A DNA stretch of 64,000 nt, from NCBI GenBank assembly GCA_026874595.1, contig CM049314.1, forward strand, positions 74,850,300-74,914,299, read 5' to 3'. Shown here one piece after another: positions 1 through 10,783 of this stretch. This stretch comes from Sipunculus nudus (Eukaryota; Annelida; Sipuncula; Golfingiida; Sipunculidae). Each line of letters opens with the position of its first letter. Position 1 is the first letter of the stretch. A model generated the notes under the pieces. The model saw nothing but the letters and a program-made list of their open reading frames with translations. It searched no databases and was not told the origin of the DNA. The position numbers and the translations under genes were made by a program.

Positions 1-1294
1 ACAGTGTTTAGAGGTGGTAAAAGTAACAAGTACTAAATATCTGTTCTCACATGGTTGATATCTGTACATATCTCAGTTATAAATTTAAAATGGAGAGGTA
101 TGTACCATGATTCATAACAATCCACCAAATGCTTCCTGAAAAATAAGCTTCTAAGTTTTATTCTATTATAAGCTCTGTGACCTTGAAAAGTAGGTCAAGG
201 TCACCCATTTTCGAACATGAACGAGATTTTTGTCGATATACATCTTCACCAAAAGAATAAAATTCCTATTGTGAATCCTTTTAGAGATATCCCGCTCACA
301 AGGCCAAAGTTTAAAAATCCAAGAAAAATTCAATAAAAAATCAGAAATTGCAGGTGGCGCCCCCAAACTTGTGCAGCAGTTACAGACTATCAGTCCCTAT
401 GATCATAGTAAGTATTGTGAAAATCCATCCAATGGTTCCTGAGAAATAAGCTTCTAAATGTTTTTTCTATAATCAGCTCTAAAACGTAGAAAAATAGGTC
501 AAGGTCACCCATCTTCCAACTTGACCGATATTTTGTCAATATACATCTTCTCCGAAAAAATAAAATTCTAACCGTGAATCCTTTTCGAGATATCCCGCTC
601 ACAAGCCCAAAGTTGAAAAATCCGATAAAAATTCTTTAAAAATCAGAAATTGTAGGTGGTGCCACCAAACTTGTATAGCAGGTACAGACTATCAGTCCTA
701 ATAACCATAGTAAGTTTTGTGAAAATCCACCAAATGGTTCCTGAGTAATAAGCATCTAAGTGTTTTTTCTATAATCAGCTCTAAAACGTAGAAAAATAGG
801 TCAAGGTCACCCATCTTCGAACTTGACCGAGATTTTGTCAAGATACATCTTCTCCGAAAAAATAAAATTCTTACGGTGAATCCTTTTTGAGATATCCCGC
901 TCACAAGCCAAAAGTTGAAAAATCCGATAAAAATCCATTAAAAATCAGAAATTGTAGGTGGCGCCACCAAACTTGTATAGCAGGTACAGACTATCAGTCC
1001 CAATAACCATAGTAAGTTTTGTGAAAATCCACCAAATGGTTCCTGAGTAATAAGCATCTAAGTGTTTTTCTATAATCAGCTCTTAAATGTAGAAAAATAG
1101 GTCAAGGTCACCCATCTTCGAACTTGACCGAGATTTTGTCGATATACATCTTTACCGAGGAAATAAAATTCTGACGGTGAATCCTTTTCAAGGTATCCCG
1201 CTCACAAGGTAAAAGTTAACGGACGCCGGACGGACGGACGGACGGACAGCTTGGGTGACGACAATAGCCCATCAGCCTAAGGGCTGAGGGCTAA
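1..1294 (+). repeat. Family U: ~305-bp tandem repeat element, 3' part
   Basis: About four tandem units of 300-308 bp. Each carries the phrases 'ccaaatggttcctgag', 'ggtcaaggtcacccat' and 'gagatatcccgctcacaag', and a GGTGGCGCCACC-type palindrome (intact at 956-968, altered in the other units). The array ends in a GGAC-rich tail near 1220-1250, a short hairpin (cagcc/gggctg) and CTAAAAA at 1291-1297. The 5' end is outside the window. Tandem core, GGAC tail, hairpin and CTAA end resemble the repeat-core non-autonomous Helentron-like elements of bivalves; the class is inferred. ORFs here are chance. Confidence 0.75.
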
Positions 1295-1295
1295 A

Positions 1296-1476
1296 AACTA
1301 GATGTGGTCAGACAATCATCCTCGGAGGGCCCCACGTTTCTGCTAGTGCAGGACCAGTTTACATGTGGGTGAAAATTTAATTGGAAAAATATGACAAACA
1401 GAAACAGGTTTTTAGCAATATGCTTGAGGGAAAAAAATCCAACTGGATCAAATGATATTAAAGAAGATATGTCTAA
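1296..1476 (+). repeat. 5' fragment of a repeat element starting AACTAGA
   Basis: This short stretch directly follows the CTAAAAA end of family U and starts 'aactagatgtgg', the same AACTAGA start used by family R. It has no tandem core or tail before the next AACTAGA at 1477, so it looks like a truncated element. No coding sequence is seen. Confidence 0.35.
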
Positions 1477-2935
1477 AACTAGAATACGGGTAGTCGACAA
1501 GCGACTACGTGTATCCGGCTAAATCAGAGTGAAATGGGTGAAGTGAGGCATGGATTGAGTGGCAAGGGGAAATAGAGTGAAGTGTTGCATATTAGCATGG
1601 ATGTCTGCAGCCAAATTGTGTATGTAGGTCCCCCCCCCCCCCACCACAAAATCCAAAAAGCCGTCCAAGTTGTATACATATGCAAAATTTATGGCAGATA
1701 AGTGAAACCACTGCATGTTTATGAGTGATATTAGCCCGTGGCAGACAAACAGATGGACGCTGAGCAAAAATGGTTGCAGGTGACGCCACCAGTTTTGTGT
1801 ATGATAAAGAGCTATGTCAGAACTATACACATGCAAAACTTTGGCCCAATTGGTCAAACGGTTCCCAATTAAGATATGAGCTTGGATGTCTGCTGCATAA
1901 ACTAGAATGCAGGTGGCGCCACCTGTCATAAAATCAAGAGAGCTGTCGGGGATGTATAAGCCTGCAAAATTTTAGCCAGATATGTCAAACCACTGCCGAG
2001 ATATGAGTGATTTTATCCCATGGCAGAGACAGGAGCTGTGCAAAAATGGCTGCAGGTGGCGCCACCAGTTTTTGTGTATGTAATGAAGCTCTCTAAGGGC
2101 TACATTTGTGCAAAAAAAATTTCCTGATCTGTCAACGGTTCCCGAGATATGAGCTTGGATGTCTGCAGCGTAAACGTGAATGTAGGTGGCGCCACCTGTC
2201 ATAAAATCAGAAATGCTATCCAGGATGTATATGCATGCCCGATTTCAGGTGAATTAGTCAAGTCACTGCAGAGATATGAGTGATTTTAACCCAAGGCAGA
2301 CAAACAGATGGACACTGTGCAAACATGGTTGCAGGTTGCGCCACCATTTTTTTGTGTATGTTATAAAGCCCTCCAAGGGCTACATTTGTGCAAAAAATAT
2401 TCCTGATCGGTCAAACAGTTCCCGATATATGAGCTTGGATGTCTGTAGCGTAAACGTGAATGTAGGTGGCGCCACCTGTCATAAAATCAGAAAAGCTATC
2501 CAGGATGTATACGCATGCCGAATTTCAGGTGAATTAATCAAGTCACTGCAGAGATGAGTGATTTTAACCCAAGGCAGACGAACAGATGGACACTGTGCAA
2601 ACATTGTTGCAGGTGGCGCCACCATTTTTTGTGCATGTTAGAAAGCTCTCCAAGGGCTACATTTGTGCAAAAAAATTTTCCTGATCGGTCAAACGGTTCC
2701 CGAGATATGTGGGTTTATGTGTGGAAACAGACGCACAAACCGACACAGGGCGCAGAGGAAAGGTCAGAGGTCAAAACAAAATGGGGGCGCAGCAGTTCAC
2801 ATGTGACCCGAACATAATCCCTGGTTTTGTAAAATTCCACCCAGCGGTTACGGAGGAGTTCTCCGGACACCTACGCAGCGGTGGCGGCCAGCTGAAAACA
2901 TAGTATCCGCAAAACTCTGTTTTGGCAGATACAAT
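1477..2935 (+). repeat. Family R element, copy 1
   Basis: The element starts AACTAGAATACGGGTAGTCG, which forms an imperfect hairpin with CGACTACGTGTATCC. It ends in a strong hairpin at 2903-2932, GTATCCGCAAAAC paired with GTTTTGGCAGATAC, followed by ACAAT. The interior is a tandem series of roughly 280-bp units carrying AGGTGGCGCCACC(T) at 1911, 2054, 2184, 2464 and 2611. Two other copies in the window (25737-27685, 44662-49250) have the same ends, which fixes the boundaries. No transposase is present. It is probably non-autonomous, and the class is unresolved (Helitron/Helentron-like is my preferred inference). Confidence 0.8.
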
Positions 2936-4351
2936 AATGTGTGCAATAGAAAATCACCGAATATAGTCTTTTAGCCATATTTGATTTTGAGCAAGTCTGT
3001 AATTCAATACATCTGGAGCCCTCATAGGCACCAATGATCCCTGTGAAATTGGGAAAGCTGCAGTAGGTTGATGTTGAGTTATCGTGTGCGAAAGAAAATC
3101 AGCAATCAGGCTTTTGGGGCCATATTGGAATTCCAACAGGTCTTCAATTCAATAGGTCTGGAACCCTCATAGGTACCAACCATCCCTGTGAATTTGGGAA
3201 AGATGCAGTATGTTTTTTGTTGAGTTATCGCGCACGAAAGAAAATCAGCGATCGGGCTCAGGCGGCCATACCGGAATTTAGACAGGTCTGTAATTCAATA
3301 GGACTGGAGCCCTCATTGACACAACCATCCCTGTGAATTTGGGAAAGCTGCAGTATGTTGTTGTTGACTTATGGCACGTGAAAGAAAATCAGCAATTGGG
3401 CAGTGGCGGCCATGATGTATTTCCAACAGGTCTGTAATCCAATAGGTCTGGAGCATTATAGATACCAACCATCCCAATGAAATTGGGAAAGCTGCAGTAT
3501 GTTGTTGTTGAGTTCTCGCGCTAAAGTTAATCAGCGATTGGGCTGTGGCGGCAATATTGAAATTCAGACAAGTCTGTAATTTGATAGGTCTTGAGCCATT
3601 ATAGTTACCAATCATCCCTGTGAATTTGGGAAAGCTGCAATAGGTTGTTGTTGAGTTATCGCATGCAAAAGAAAATCAGTGATAGGGCTTTTGCGGCCAT
3701 ATTGGAAGTCCGACAGGTCTGTAATTCAATAGGTCTGGAGCCCTGATGGGTACCAACCATCCTTGGGAATTTGGAAAAGCTGCGTTATGTTGTTGTTTAG
3801 TTATCATGCATGAAAGAATATCAGCAATCGGGCTGTGGTGGCCATATTTGGAATTCGGACAGGTCTGTAATTCAAAAGGTCTGGAGCCCTCATAGGTACA
3901 AACCATCTCTGTTAACTTTGGAAAGCTGCAGTAGGTTGTTGTTGAGTTATTGCACAAAAAATGAAATCAGCGATCGGGCTGTGGTGGCCATATTGGAAGT
4001 CCGAAAGGTCTGTAATTCAATAGGTCTTGAGCCATAATAGGTACCAATCATCCCTGTGAATTTGGGAAAGCTGCAGTATGTTGATGTTGAGTTATTGCGT
4101 GCAAAAGAAAATCAGCAATTTTGCTGTGGCAGCCATATTGGAATTCCAACATGTCTGTAATTCGTTAGGTCTGGAGCCTTCATCTAGGTACCAATCATCC
4201 CTGTGAATTTGGGAAAGCTGCAGTATGTTTTTGTTGTGTTATCGTACACAAAAGAGGGTGGCACTGACGGAAGGATGGAAGGATGGATGGACGGAAGGAC
4301 GGACTGACACGGTGATCACTATAGGGCACCTCTTGTCAAGCAGGGCCCTAA
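2936..4351 (+). repeat. Family T: ~146-bp tandem repeat element
   Basis: About nine units of 143-148 bp, each with 'gggaaagctgcagtatgttg' near 3051, 3196, 3342, 3484, 3626, 3773, 3920, 4063 and 4210. It ends with a GGAAGGACGGAC-rich tail (4265-4305), a CTATAGGGCAC...GGGCCC hairpin, and CTAA at 4348-4351. It begins directly at the 3' end of the family R copy. The ORFs of up to 100 codons on the minus strand follow from the near-147-bp unit length and are not genes. Confidence 0.8.
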
Positions 4352-4949
4352 AAACTATTATATTCACTTTTGAATACTTTCACATCACTGTCAAGACACT
4401 TATGAAAATTTATAAAATTATAGACATCATAATGAGAACCTGTCTTTAAGATTTTTTATCACATTTGAATATTTTTATTTTTTTAAATATGTATCAGAAA
4501 AAAGAAAATGATCTCAGCTATGAAACTAATACATATGTTAAAAATAACCCAAGGATCAAAACAAAACAATATATTATACAAGGAGCAAACTGGAGTTGGG
4601 AATGTTTAATTTTATTAACTAAAATAATAAAGTTATCAGAAATATAAATTTTGATTATTTACCCAGTTTCATGTAACAGCTGATACAGCCATAAGTCTTA
4701 ATGTTATTAGTCAAACATATTGACATCTTTAATGAGCACTTGTCTGAGTAATTTTTAAAGTTTTTTTGACATATTTCATTTTTTTAAATTTTGTAATAGA
4801 AAATAAACATACAAATTAAACACCTGGAAAAGACCTGGAAATTTAATTAGATTAATTTAATATGATCAACTGCATCCTTATCTATCATTAACTTTCTTCA
4901 CATAATCCCTTATTGTAAACAACATTTTTATTTAACTTGATATTTTTTG
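4352..4949. other. AT-rich sequence, nothing recognised
   Basis: This stretch is strongly AT-rich with T and A runs. I see no long ORF, repeat structure or RNA gene in it. Confidence 0.5.
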
Positions 4950-5915
4950 CCATAGTATCCCCAGACAATTAATCCCACCCCCACCCCCCTTTTAGAATAG
5001 GCCCCCCATCTTCAGCAGCAAATAATTTCAGACCAATACCTTGAACCACTCCAGATATATGAGCAATTTTTACCAAAAGCAAAATGTATGGATGGAGGCC
5101 ACACAATAACGATGATTGCAGATAGTGCCACCAGTCTTGAATACAAGATGGAGGTATCCAAGATCAATGGACATGCAAAATTTCAACCCAATTGGTCCTT
5201 TAGTTTTGACCTATCATGCTCAGTACTGTCAAGTAGCAAAGATGGGGTATTAAAAAGCCGAAAACAAGAAAAGGACAGAAGGTGACACCACCCGTCTTCT
5301 GCAGAAGAAAAAGCTATCCAAGATCTTCAGTCAGTTTGATTTTTGGACCAATCCATGCATCCCTTATTGAGAGATATATATATGGCAATATTCATGGTCA
5401 AGGCCACTCTCAGCAGAAAGGTCATGACCCAAATTTATACATACTTCATTCCCATAACCCATGTTTATGAATATGCATAATATAAACAGAAATCTGTCCA
5501 TTAGTTTTTGACTTATAATGCTCACAAGACTGTAAAGGGCCAATGATGGGGGTATTAAACAGCACAAAAACAAGAAAAGGATAACAGGTGGCTCTATCCA
5601 TCAGTTCCGGTACCTGACAACACTGTCCTAGATCTTAAGTCATGCAAGTAGATTTTTCTTGCGATATTTAAGAATTTGTGTGATTTTCCCCAAAATTGGA
5701 CCTATTCAAGGTCAAGGACCCTCTCCTAGTAAAGGTCATGACCTCATTCTAAATAGGCGTTGTCCTCTTACCATTATATATATACATATACCAAGTTTGG
5801 TAAAGATCCATGAAATATTTTGAGTTATCAAGCCAACAAGATTTATATGTGGCGGCGGCAGCGGAGGGACCGGCATGAAAACATGGTATCCCCTGACTCT
5901 GTCTGGGGATACAAT
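4950..5915 (+). repeat. Family Q element ending in a GTATCCCC hairpin
   Basis: It runs from 'gtatccccagaca' to a 3' hairpin at 5885-5911, GTATCCCC paired with GGGGATAC around TGACTCTGTCT, followed by ACAAT. The end has the same layout as family R (GTATCC stem, CTCTG loop, GGATACAAT) although the body differs. The interior has two or three diverged units with 'gccaccagtcttgaatac' and 'caaggtcaaggaccctctc', related to the palindrome-bearing phrase of families P and R. Confidence 0.6.
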
Positions 5916-6299
5916 TATCAATTTATCATTTTTATGATTGAAATTAAAATATACACAATGGTGACGGCATGGTGTCATTTCAAATACATTTCCAGCAATC
6001 CACGAAAGATCCATAAAAAATCAGTAATTGCAAGGTCCCTGTTACTAATTAACTATAAAATTCCTTTTCCATTTATTTTTAAAGTTGTTATTATAAACCA
6101 ATAATTTTTTAAAATTATTGTGTATTGATATGTTTTTGGCCAAGACAATTAAAAGTGGAGTGGGGTTGAACAGTTAGATCCAGCTGAAGCCACTAAAGAG
6201 CTGGCTGGCTGCAGTATATGCTTCACTTCAAGCATGAAAGGTCAATATGGGGACATATAGAGGGGCTTCAGTACAGCCTACGTGTGACATGGTCTCATA
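5916..6299. other. Unassigned sequence between repeat elements
   Basis: The start is AT-rich and is followed by 'gatccagctgaagccactaaagag', a weak echo of a family S 5' end. No gene is seen. Confidence 0.4.
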
Positions 6300-7330
6300 A
6301 AACTGTAATAAAAGCTTCAGATTTGGTCAATTCCTTTCAAATTTCAGAATTTAGAAGTTGAAATCCTTACGTGTGCATGATATGAAAATTAAATTAACAG
6401 TGCTTACAGGGAAAAAAGTGCTATGCCCTAAATTGGGCAAAATTTAAGGTACTGATTTTATATTCATGCAAATGACTTATAAAATTTGAAAAATTCAGAT
6501 CTAATGTTCGGTATACAACTGAATCTTGATTAAATGGAGTTATATCCCTGAAAAAAAAGTCTCTAGCTTCAGCCATTCTTATTATAAGTGAGCAAATATA
6601 TTTCCTGATTTTTTATGAGGTGCATTATGTTGGGGCCCATAAGGCCAAAATAAAAAAATGTATGGTTCTCAGGCACTTTTTTTCAGAAATCAGTGCGGGC
6701 GGCGTTTTTTTTATTCTTAATTTTTTGGTATGTTTCGATAAATATGTCAAATGAAAAGGGAAAAGCATTAAAATATTTATTTATTTTGCTAAACAAGTAA
6801 CAACACTACAAAACAAAGGAAATTGTATGATTTTTTCTTCTTGAAAGAAATTTTTGAGCGGCTGCAGCTCGAAATTGGTGAGTTTCTATTGAAAATAAAA
6901 ATAAAAATTTTTGATGCATGGGGTTTAAAATTGATTAGGGCGGTGCCTGAGAACCTTACCTTTTATTTTTTTTGGCCTAACTTCAACAAATTATGCAGTA
7001 GTGACCCAATTTTAGGTATGTACATAGAAAAATGTATGGAAGAATGTGCATATTTACTATGATCAAATTCAGATCAGTGGTTTTGATATAAGGCAGTCTA
7101 ATAGAGTAACAATTGTTTTTTTTATGGAAAATGGAGGTTTTTCTTAATATCTTGAAGGAACGAAGTCCTATGACCAAATTTTCGGTATGGTAGGAGATTT
7201 TGGGGACATTTAACTGTATGCCGAATTTCGGATTTGTAGGTACAAAGGTTTCAAAATGTGCCAATTTAACAGACTGATGGATGGAAAGACGGATGGACGG
7301 AAGGACAGACAGCCGACAAAGGACCACAAC
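6300..7330 (+). repeat. Family S element, partial copy 1
   Basis: The body aligns by eye with other S copies ('aaattaacagtgcttacaggg', 'caaaatttaaggtactgat', 'ggagattttggggacatttaactg') and ends in a GGACGG-rich tail near 7275-7310. The usual CTCAGCTGAGCTAAAAA end is missing, and family P sequence follows. A 335-bp MITE at 6643-6977 interrupts it, as shown by uninterrupted S copies elsewhere in the window. Confidence 0.65.
6643..6977. mobile_element. Harbinger-like MITE M, copy 1 (TAA duplication)
   Basis: The terminal inverted repeats start GGCCAAAA and include 'ggttctcaggcac' about 20 bp inside each end. The element is flanked by TAA (6640-6642 and 6978-6980). The target was 'cccataacttc', and an S copy near 53080 carries that unoccupied site, so insertion with a TAA (or TA) duplication is directly supported. 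GGCC ends and a TWA target are typical of PIF/Harbinger MITEs. A second copy lies at 57557-57886. It has no coding capacity. Confidence 0.8.
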
Positions 7331-7844
7331 TATATATAAAAAAACAGGTCGACGTAGGTGGAGCCAAAAAACTGCAATTTCAAATACGAGTCTCTTGTCC
7401 AACAGTTGCACAAAATTTAGTGATCCTAGCTCCCATTGTTTCTGAGATCATAAGGTTAGTATGCTCACTTGCCAAATGACTTATTTCAAATTCCTGTAAC
7501 TCGGCCAAAATTCATCAAACCAAAACCAATTGAACAAGCTCAAGAGAAATGGTCTCTGGGATCATTTCTGTGAAATATTGCACCATTTTGCTGAACAGTT
7601 TCAGAGAAGAAGATTTTTAAAGGTTTTTTAGCTTTTTCCCTAAAAAATCTAAGGAATGCAGTCAGCCAAAAAATAAGCAAAATGTGATAGAGCTTTTAGA
7701 TGACTAATTTTTGCATAATATTTGTTGATGCTAGCTCCTGCTGTTTTTGAGATAGTATAGTATGTGTTACCCTACATACAACGAATGACAGAGGACAGCC
7801 AACGGACAACGCTACACCATCACATAAGCTCACAGGTTCTCTAA
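7331..7844 (+). repeat. Family P element, 3' fragment
   Basis: It matches by eye the 3' quarter of the two long P copies: 'caaatgactta', 'tttttagctttttccc', 'gatgctagctcctgctg', then 'cacataagctcacaggttc' and CTAAAAAA at 7841-7848. The 5' three quarters are missing; it begins at 'aaaaaacaggtcgacgtaggtgg'. Confidence 0.7.
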
Positions 7845-8429
7845 AAAATCTTATATAGGAAGTGGGACCTGTCACCTTGACCTTTCATCTCATGACCCCA
7901 AATAGATAGGGTTCTTACATTAGGGGTTGGTGATATATAAGTCAAGTTTGAACCCAATATTTCCATCCAAACTGGAGTTATCATCTGGAATTTTATCACC
8001 TCGTGAATTTTGGTTGTTTTAAACCCAAACATAGACCTGTGGTGCCACCTATATTTATTAAAGTGAAAATATATTATAATCAATGGTGGAGGCATTTGAC
8101 AATTGTCACACAACTTCTCTGTGACCACACATGTGTGTTTTTTTTGTGTTTTTTTTTTTATTTTTATGTCAAGAATGTTCCCAAGTGTGTCCCAAGGGGG
8201 CCATTTTCTATATTTTTCTGTGAATCCTGAGGAATTTGACATTAATTTAAGAAAAGTCCATCATGGAGCCATCTATCAGAACTACACTTGTAACTTCGGC
8301 CTGTGTCAACAGCACCCATGGAAAACCCTGTCCCTAAAAAGCCTGGCTGATGTCTCGTCCACCACTCACAATGCAATAATGAAAGTCTGCAAGTCTCATC
8401 TTAAAATTCATGACTCTAATGAGGCTCAC
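7845..8429. other. Intronic sequence downstream of exon 8430-8577
   Basis: Part of it is repeat-like ('gtggtgccacctatatttatt' near 8040, 'gacctgtcaccttgacctttc' near 7866). It would be intron of the minus-strand discoidin-like gene, directly after its donor site. A plus-strand ORF (8103-8444) overlaps the exon in antisense and has no support. Confidence 0.4.
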
Positions 8430-8577
8430 CATAGCACTCCATGACTTGGAATCTGAACCTGCCATATTCGGGATTGGTCCTGATGGGATAGATCCGCAAT
8501 TGTTTGCCCGATGACCAAGGAAATATCACAAAGAGAGGTTGGTTGAATGCCACATCAAATGGCTGCCCTCCAAAACC
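8430..8577 (-). CDS. Putative exon: C-terminal part of an F5/8 type C (discoidin)-like domain
   Basis: This 148-bp minus-strand exon has an acceptor reading cattttccag|GGT at its 5' edge (8577) and a donor TATG|GTGAGC at its 3' edge (8430). It starts in phase 0 and ends in phase 1. The translation has FGGQPFDVAFNQPLFV, then KQLRIYPI, then RFRFQVMECYG. In F5/8C domains the C-terminal strand order is an F-x-GN-like turn, a pro-aromatic strand, a (V/I)RIYP strand, then RxEhxGC, and these three pieces match that order, including the terminal Cys. Such domains are extracellular and bind lipid or carbohydrate. It would follow exon 36947-37122 (phase 0 to phase 0). The intron between is about 28 kb. 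No database search was possible. Confidence 0.6.
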
Positions 8578-8712
8578 CTGGAAAATGTATAAAACATAAA
8601 CTAGCCAGCACAATTAATGCAAAAAAGGAACACATGATTACTTGAATGTCTGCAATCAAAGCAAGAAAACTGAACACATAATTTACCTACTGCAATGTTA
8701 CCAGTTCTTGAA

Positions 8713-9360
8713 GAAGAAGAAGAAGAAGAAGAAGTAAGTTTATTCTGCAAATAAAGGCCACAGGCCCATAGTTCCTACAATACAATCAACATTTATAAGT
8801 CTTATTATACAAGCAAAAATGGAGAGTTCACAGTTATGATCAATTTAAATTTAAATTGTAAACAAACAATCAAACAAACAAAGAATAATAATAAGTAAAT
8901 AAACATCTAACCAAGTAACATTGTATCTTAAAACTAAGTATGGAATAAGAAATGATAAAATAACCAGTTTGCAAATACATAAGAGTAATAGTAATAGTAA
9001 TAATAATAGTAATAACTATTAAAATAATAATCTATAATCAACAGACATCCTTAACTTCAATTTTACATGCTATCAAAAGATAATTTCCAATACCAAATTC
9101 AAGCACTTACACAACTAAAATATATACATGTACATCCAAGACATTTTATTTCTAATATGTCTCATTTTTTAATATAACTATACTTTCCTTTATTAACCTT
9201 AATATATTAACCTCTAGTCAAACAATATACATATTCAAACCAATGTATTTATATGTATATACTTTCTACTGACTATATTGCTGAATGGATTGAGTCTGGG
9301 TTAGGGATCATTTCTTTAAAATATTTACAGTTTTAATATTTCTAGAAAAACGACAATGTC
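8713..9360 (-). mobile_element. LINE 3' end on the minus strand, first part (interrupted by gypsy A)
   Basis: Read on the minus strand this is the 3' UTR of a 5'-truncated non-LTR retrotransposon. It ends with ATGGGCCTGTGGCCTTT, 'cagaataaa' and a (CTT)n tail at 8713-8736. The target-site duplication TACCAGTTCTTGAA occurs at 8699-8712 and 14711-14724, so the LINE originally spanned both sides of gypsy A. The remainder is at 14609-14710. The full LINE copy is about 750 bp. Its 3' end matches the LINE at 28338-29087 in hairpin and layout. Confidence 0.85.
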
Positions 9361-9539
9361 TGTTGTAATATTTCACTGACACTGTCATGAACGTAACATA
9401 GGACTTTATAAAAACAGATACAGCCAACTCGAGCGTGCTCCACAGGAGGCTGACATATTCAGAAGAGAGAGAGTTGCGCATGCGCATATACACTATGATC
9501 AGGGATCAATTCTTGAATGTTTTGTTTGATAATATAACA
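9361..9539 (-). repeat. 3' LTR of gypsy A with adjacent polypurine tract
   Basis: It is 179 bp and nearly identical to the copy at 14421-14603. On the minus strand the purine run AAGGGGGA (complement of 9540-9547) immediately precedes the LTR start TGTTATATT, as expected for the plus-strand primer. Confidence 0.93.
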
Positions 9540-9889
9540 TCCCCCTTGTTTAAACAGAGTCACAAAACAGAGGAGTGTTTATTAGTATAGTGTCCAGACA
9601 TGAACTTATAAGTTTTTTCATTAAGCAAAATAACTCATTATGCGCTTGATCTTATCTCTGATAATTACCATTGTATCCGCAAAGTACTGCACTTAAACTA
9701 TATGTAGACAGCTCTGGGGGTAGACTGCCCCAGGCCGAACACGTAATACTATCAAGAAGGGATTATTCTGCCCTGTAGACTTGATAGCTATCTCATTGGT
9801 CAACACTACATGTTTTCAATGAGTCACTGAGGTTTCTTTGACTGGCATCCATACCTGGTATGAGTAGTTTTGGTCACAGGAGAAGTATC

Positions 9890-10783
9890 GCGTGGTTCCA
9901 CGGTAGTGAGTTTGTCGCAGGTCGGTGTTTGTATAGGTAGCGTATCCTTAGCCTTCGGGTATTGACGACTGATTTTGACGATAGTCTTGGACGCTCAGAA
10001 TTGCTCAGAGGAGATGGATCTGGATCTTCTGGCATACAATTTATCATAGGTGGTGTATGTTGTTGTTCAACAAATAGTGGTGGTTGTGCCTTCAGTAATA
10101 TTCGGTTGCGCCTCAAATATCGTCCAGTTTGATTACAGTGAATTGTGTATGACCTTGGTTCACGGCCTATCCCAACAATGGTCCCTGGTGACCATAGTGA
10201 GTTTGTCTTGGGACGGTGTTTGTATAGGTGGCGTATCCTTAGCCTTCGGGGTATTGACCACTGATTTTGACAATAGTCTTGGACGCTCAGAATTGCTCAG
10301 AGGAGATGGATCTGGATCTTCTGGCATACAATTTATCATAAGTGGTGTATGTTGTTGTTCAACAAATAGTGGTGGTTGTGCCTTCAGTAATATTCGGTTG
10401 CGCCTCAAATATCGTCCAGTTTGATTACAGTGAATTGTGTATGACCTTGGTTCAGGGCCTATCCCAACAATGGTCCCTGGTGACCATAGTGAGTTTGTCT
10501 CGGGTCGGTGTTTGTATAGGTGGCGTATCCTTAGCCTTCGGGGTATTGACCACTGATTTTGAAGATAGTCTTGGACGCTCAGAATTGCTCAGAGAAGATG
10601 GATCCGGATCTTCTGGCATACAATTTACCATAGGTGGTGTATGTTGTTGTTCAACAAATAGTGGTGGTTGTGCCTTCAGTAATATTCGGTTGCGCCTCAA
10701 ATATCTTCCAGTTTGATTACAGTGAATTGTGTATGACCTAGCTTGGTTCAGGGCCTATCCCATCAATGGTCCCTGGTGACCAG
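9890..10783 (-). repeat. 292-bp tandem triplication at the 3' end of gypsy A pol
   Basis: Three near-identical units (starting near 9899, 10186 and 10478 on the plus strand) plus a partial fourth at 10744-10783. The unit covers the end of the integrase C-terminal region and the acidic, proline-rich tail after it: each unit encodes LRRNRILLKAQPPLFVEQQH and a PEDPDPS segment. Since 292 is not a multiple of three, reading through the array shifts frame at each junction. The array sits between the integrase core and the 3' LTR, so it adds to an already inactive copy. Confidence 0.9.

Noticed and set aside
3313-3957. Minus-strand ORFs of 93-100 codons repeated in family T
   Set aside because: They arise from a unit length near 147 bp and break irregularly; no domain, no start or splice support.
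8103-8444. Plus-strand ORF of 113 codons overlapping exon 8430-8577
   Set aside because: It overlaps the better-supported minus-strand exon, runs through repeat and poly-T sequence, and has no recognisable domain.
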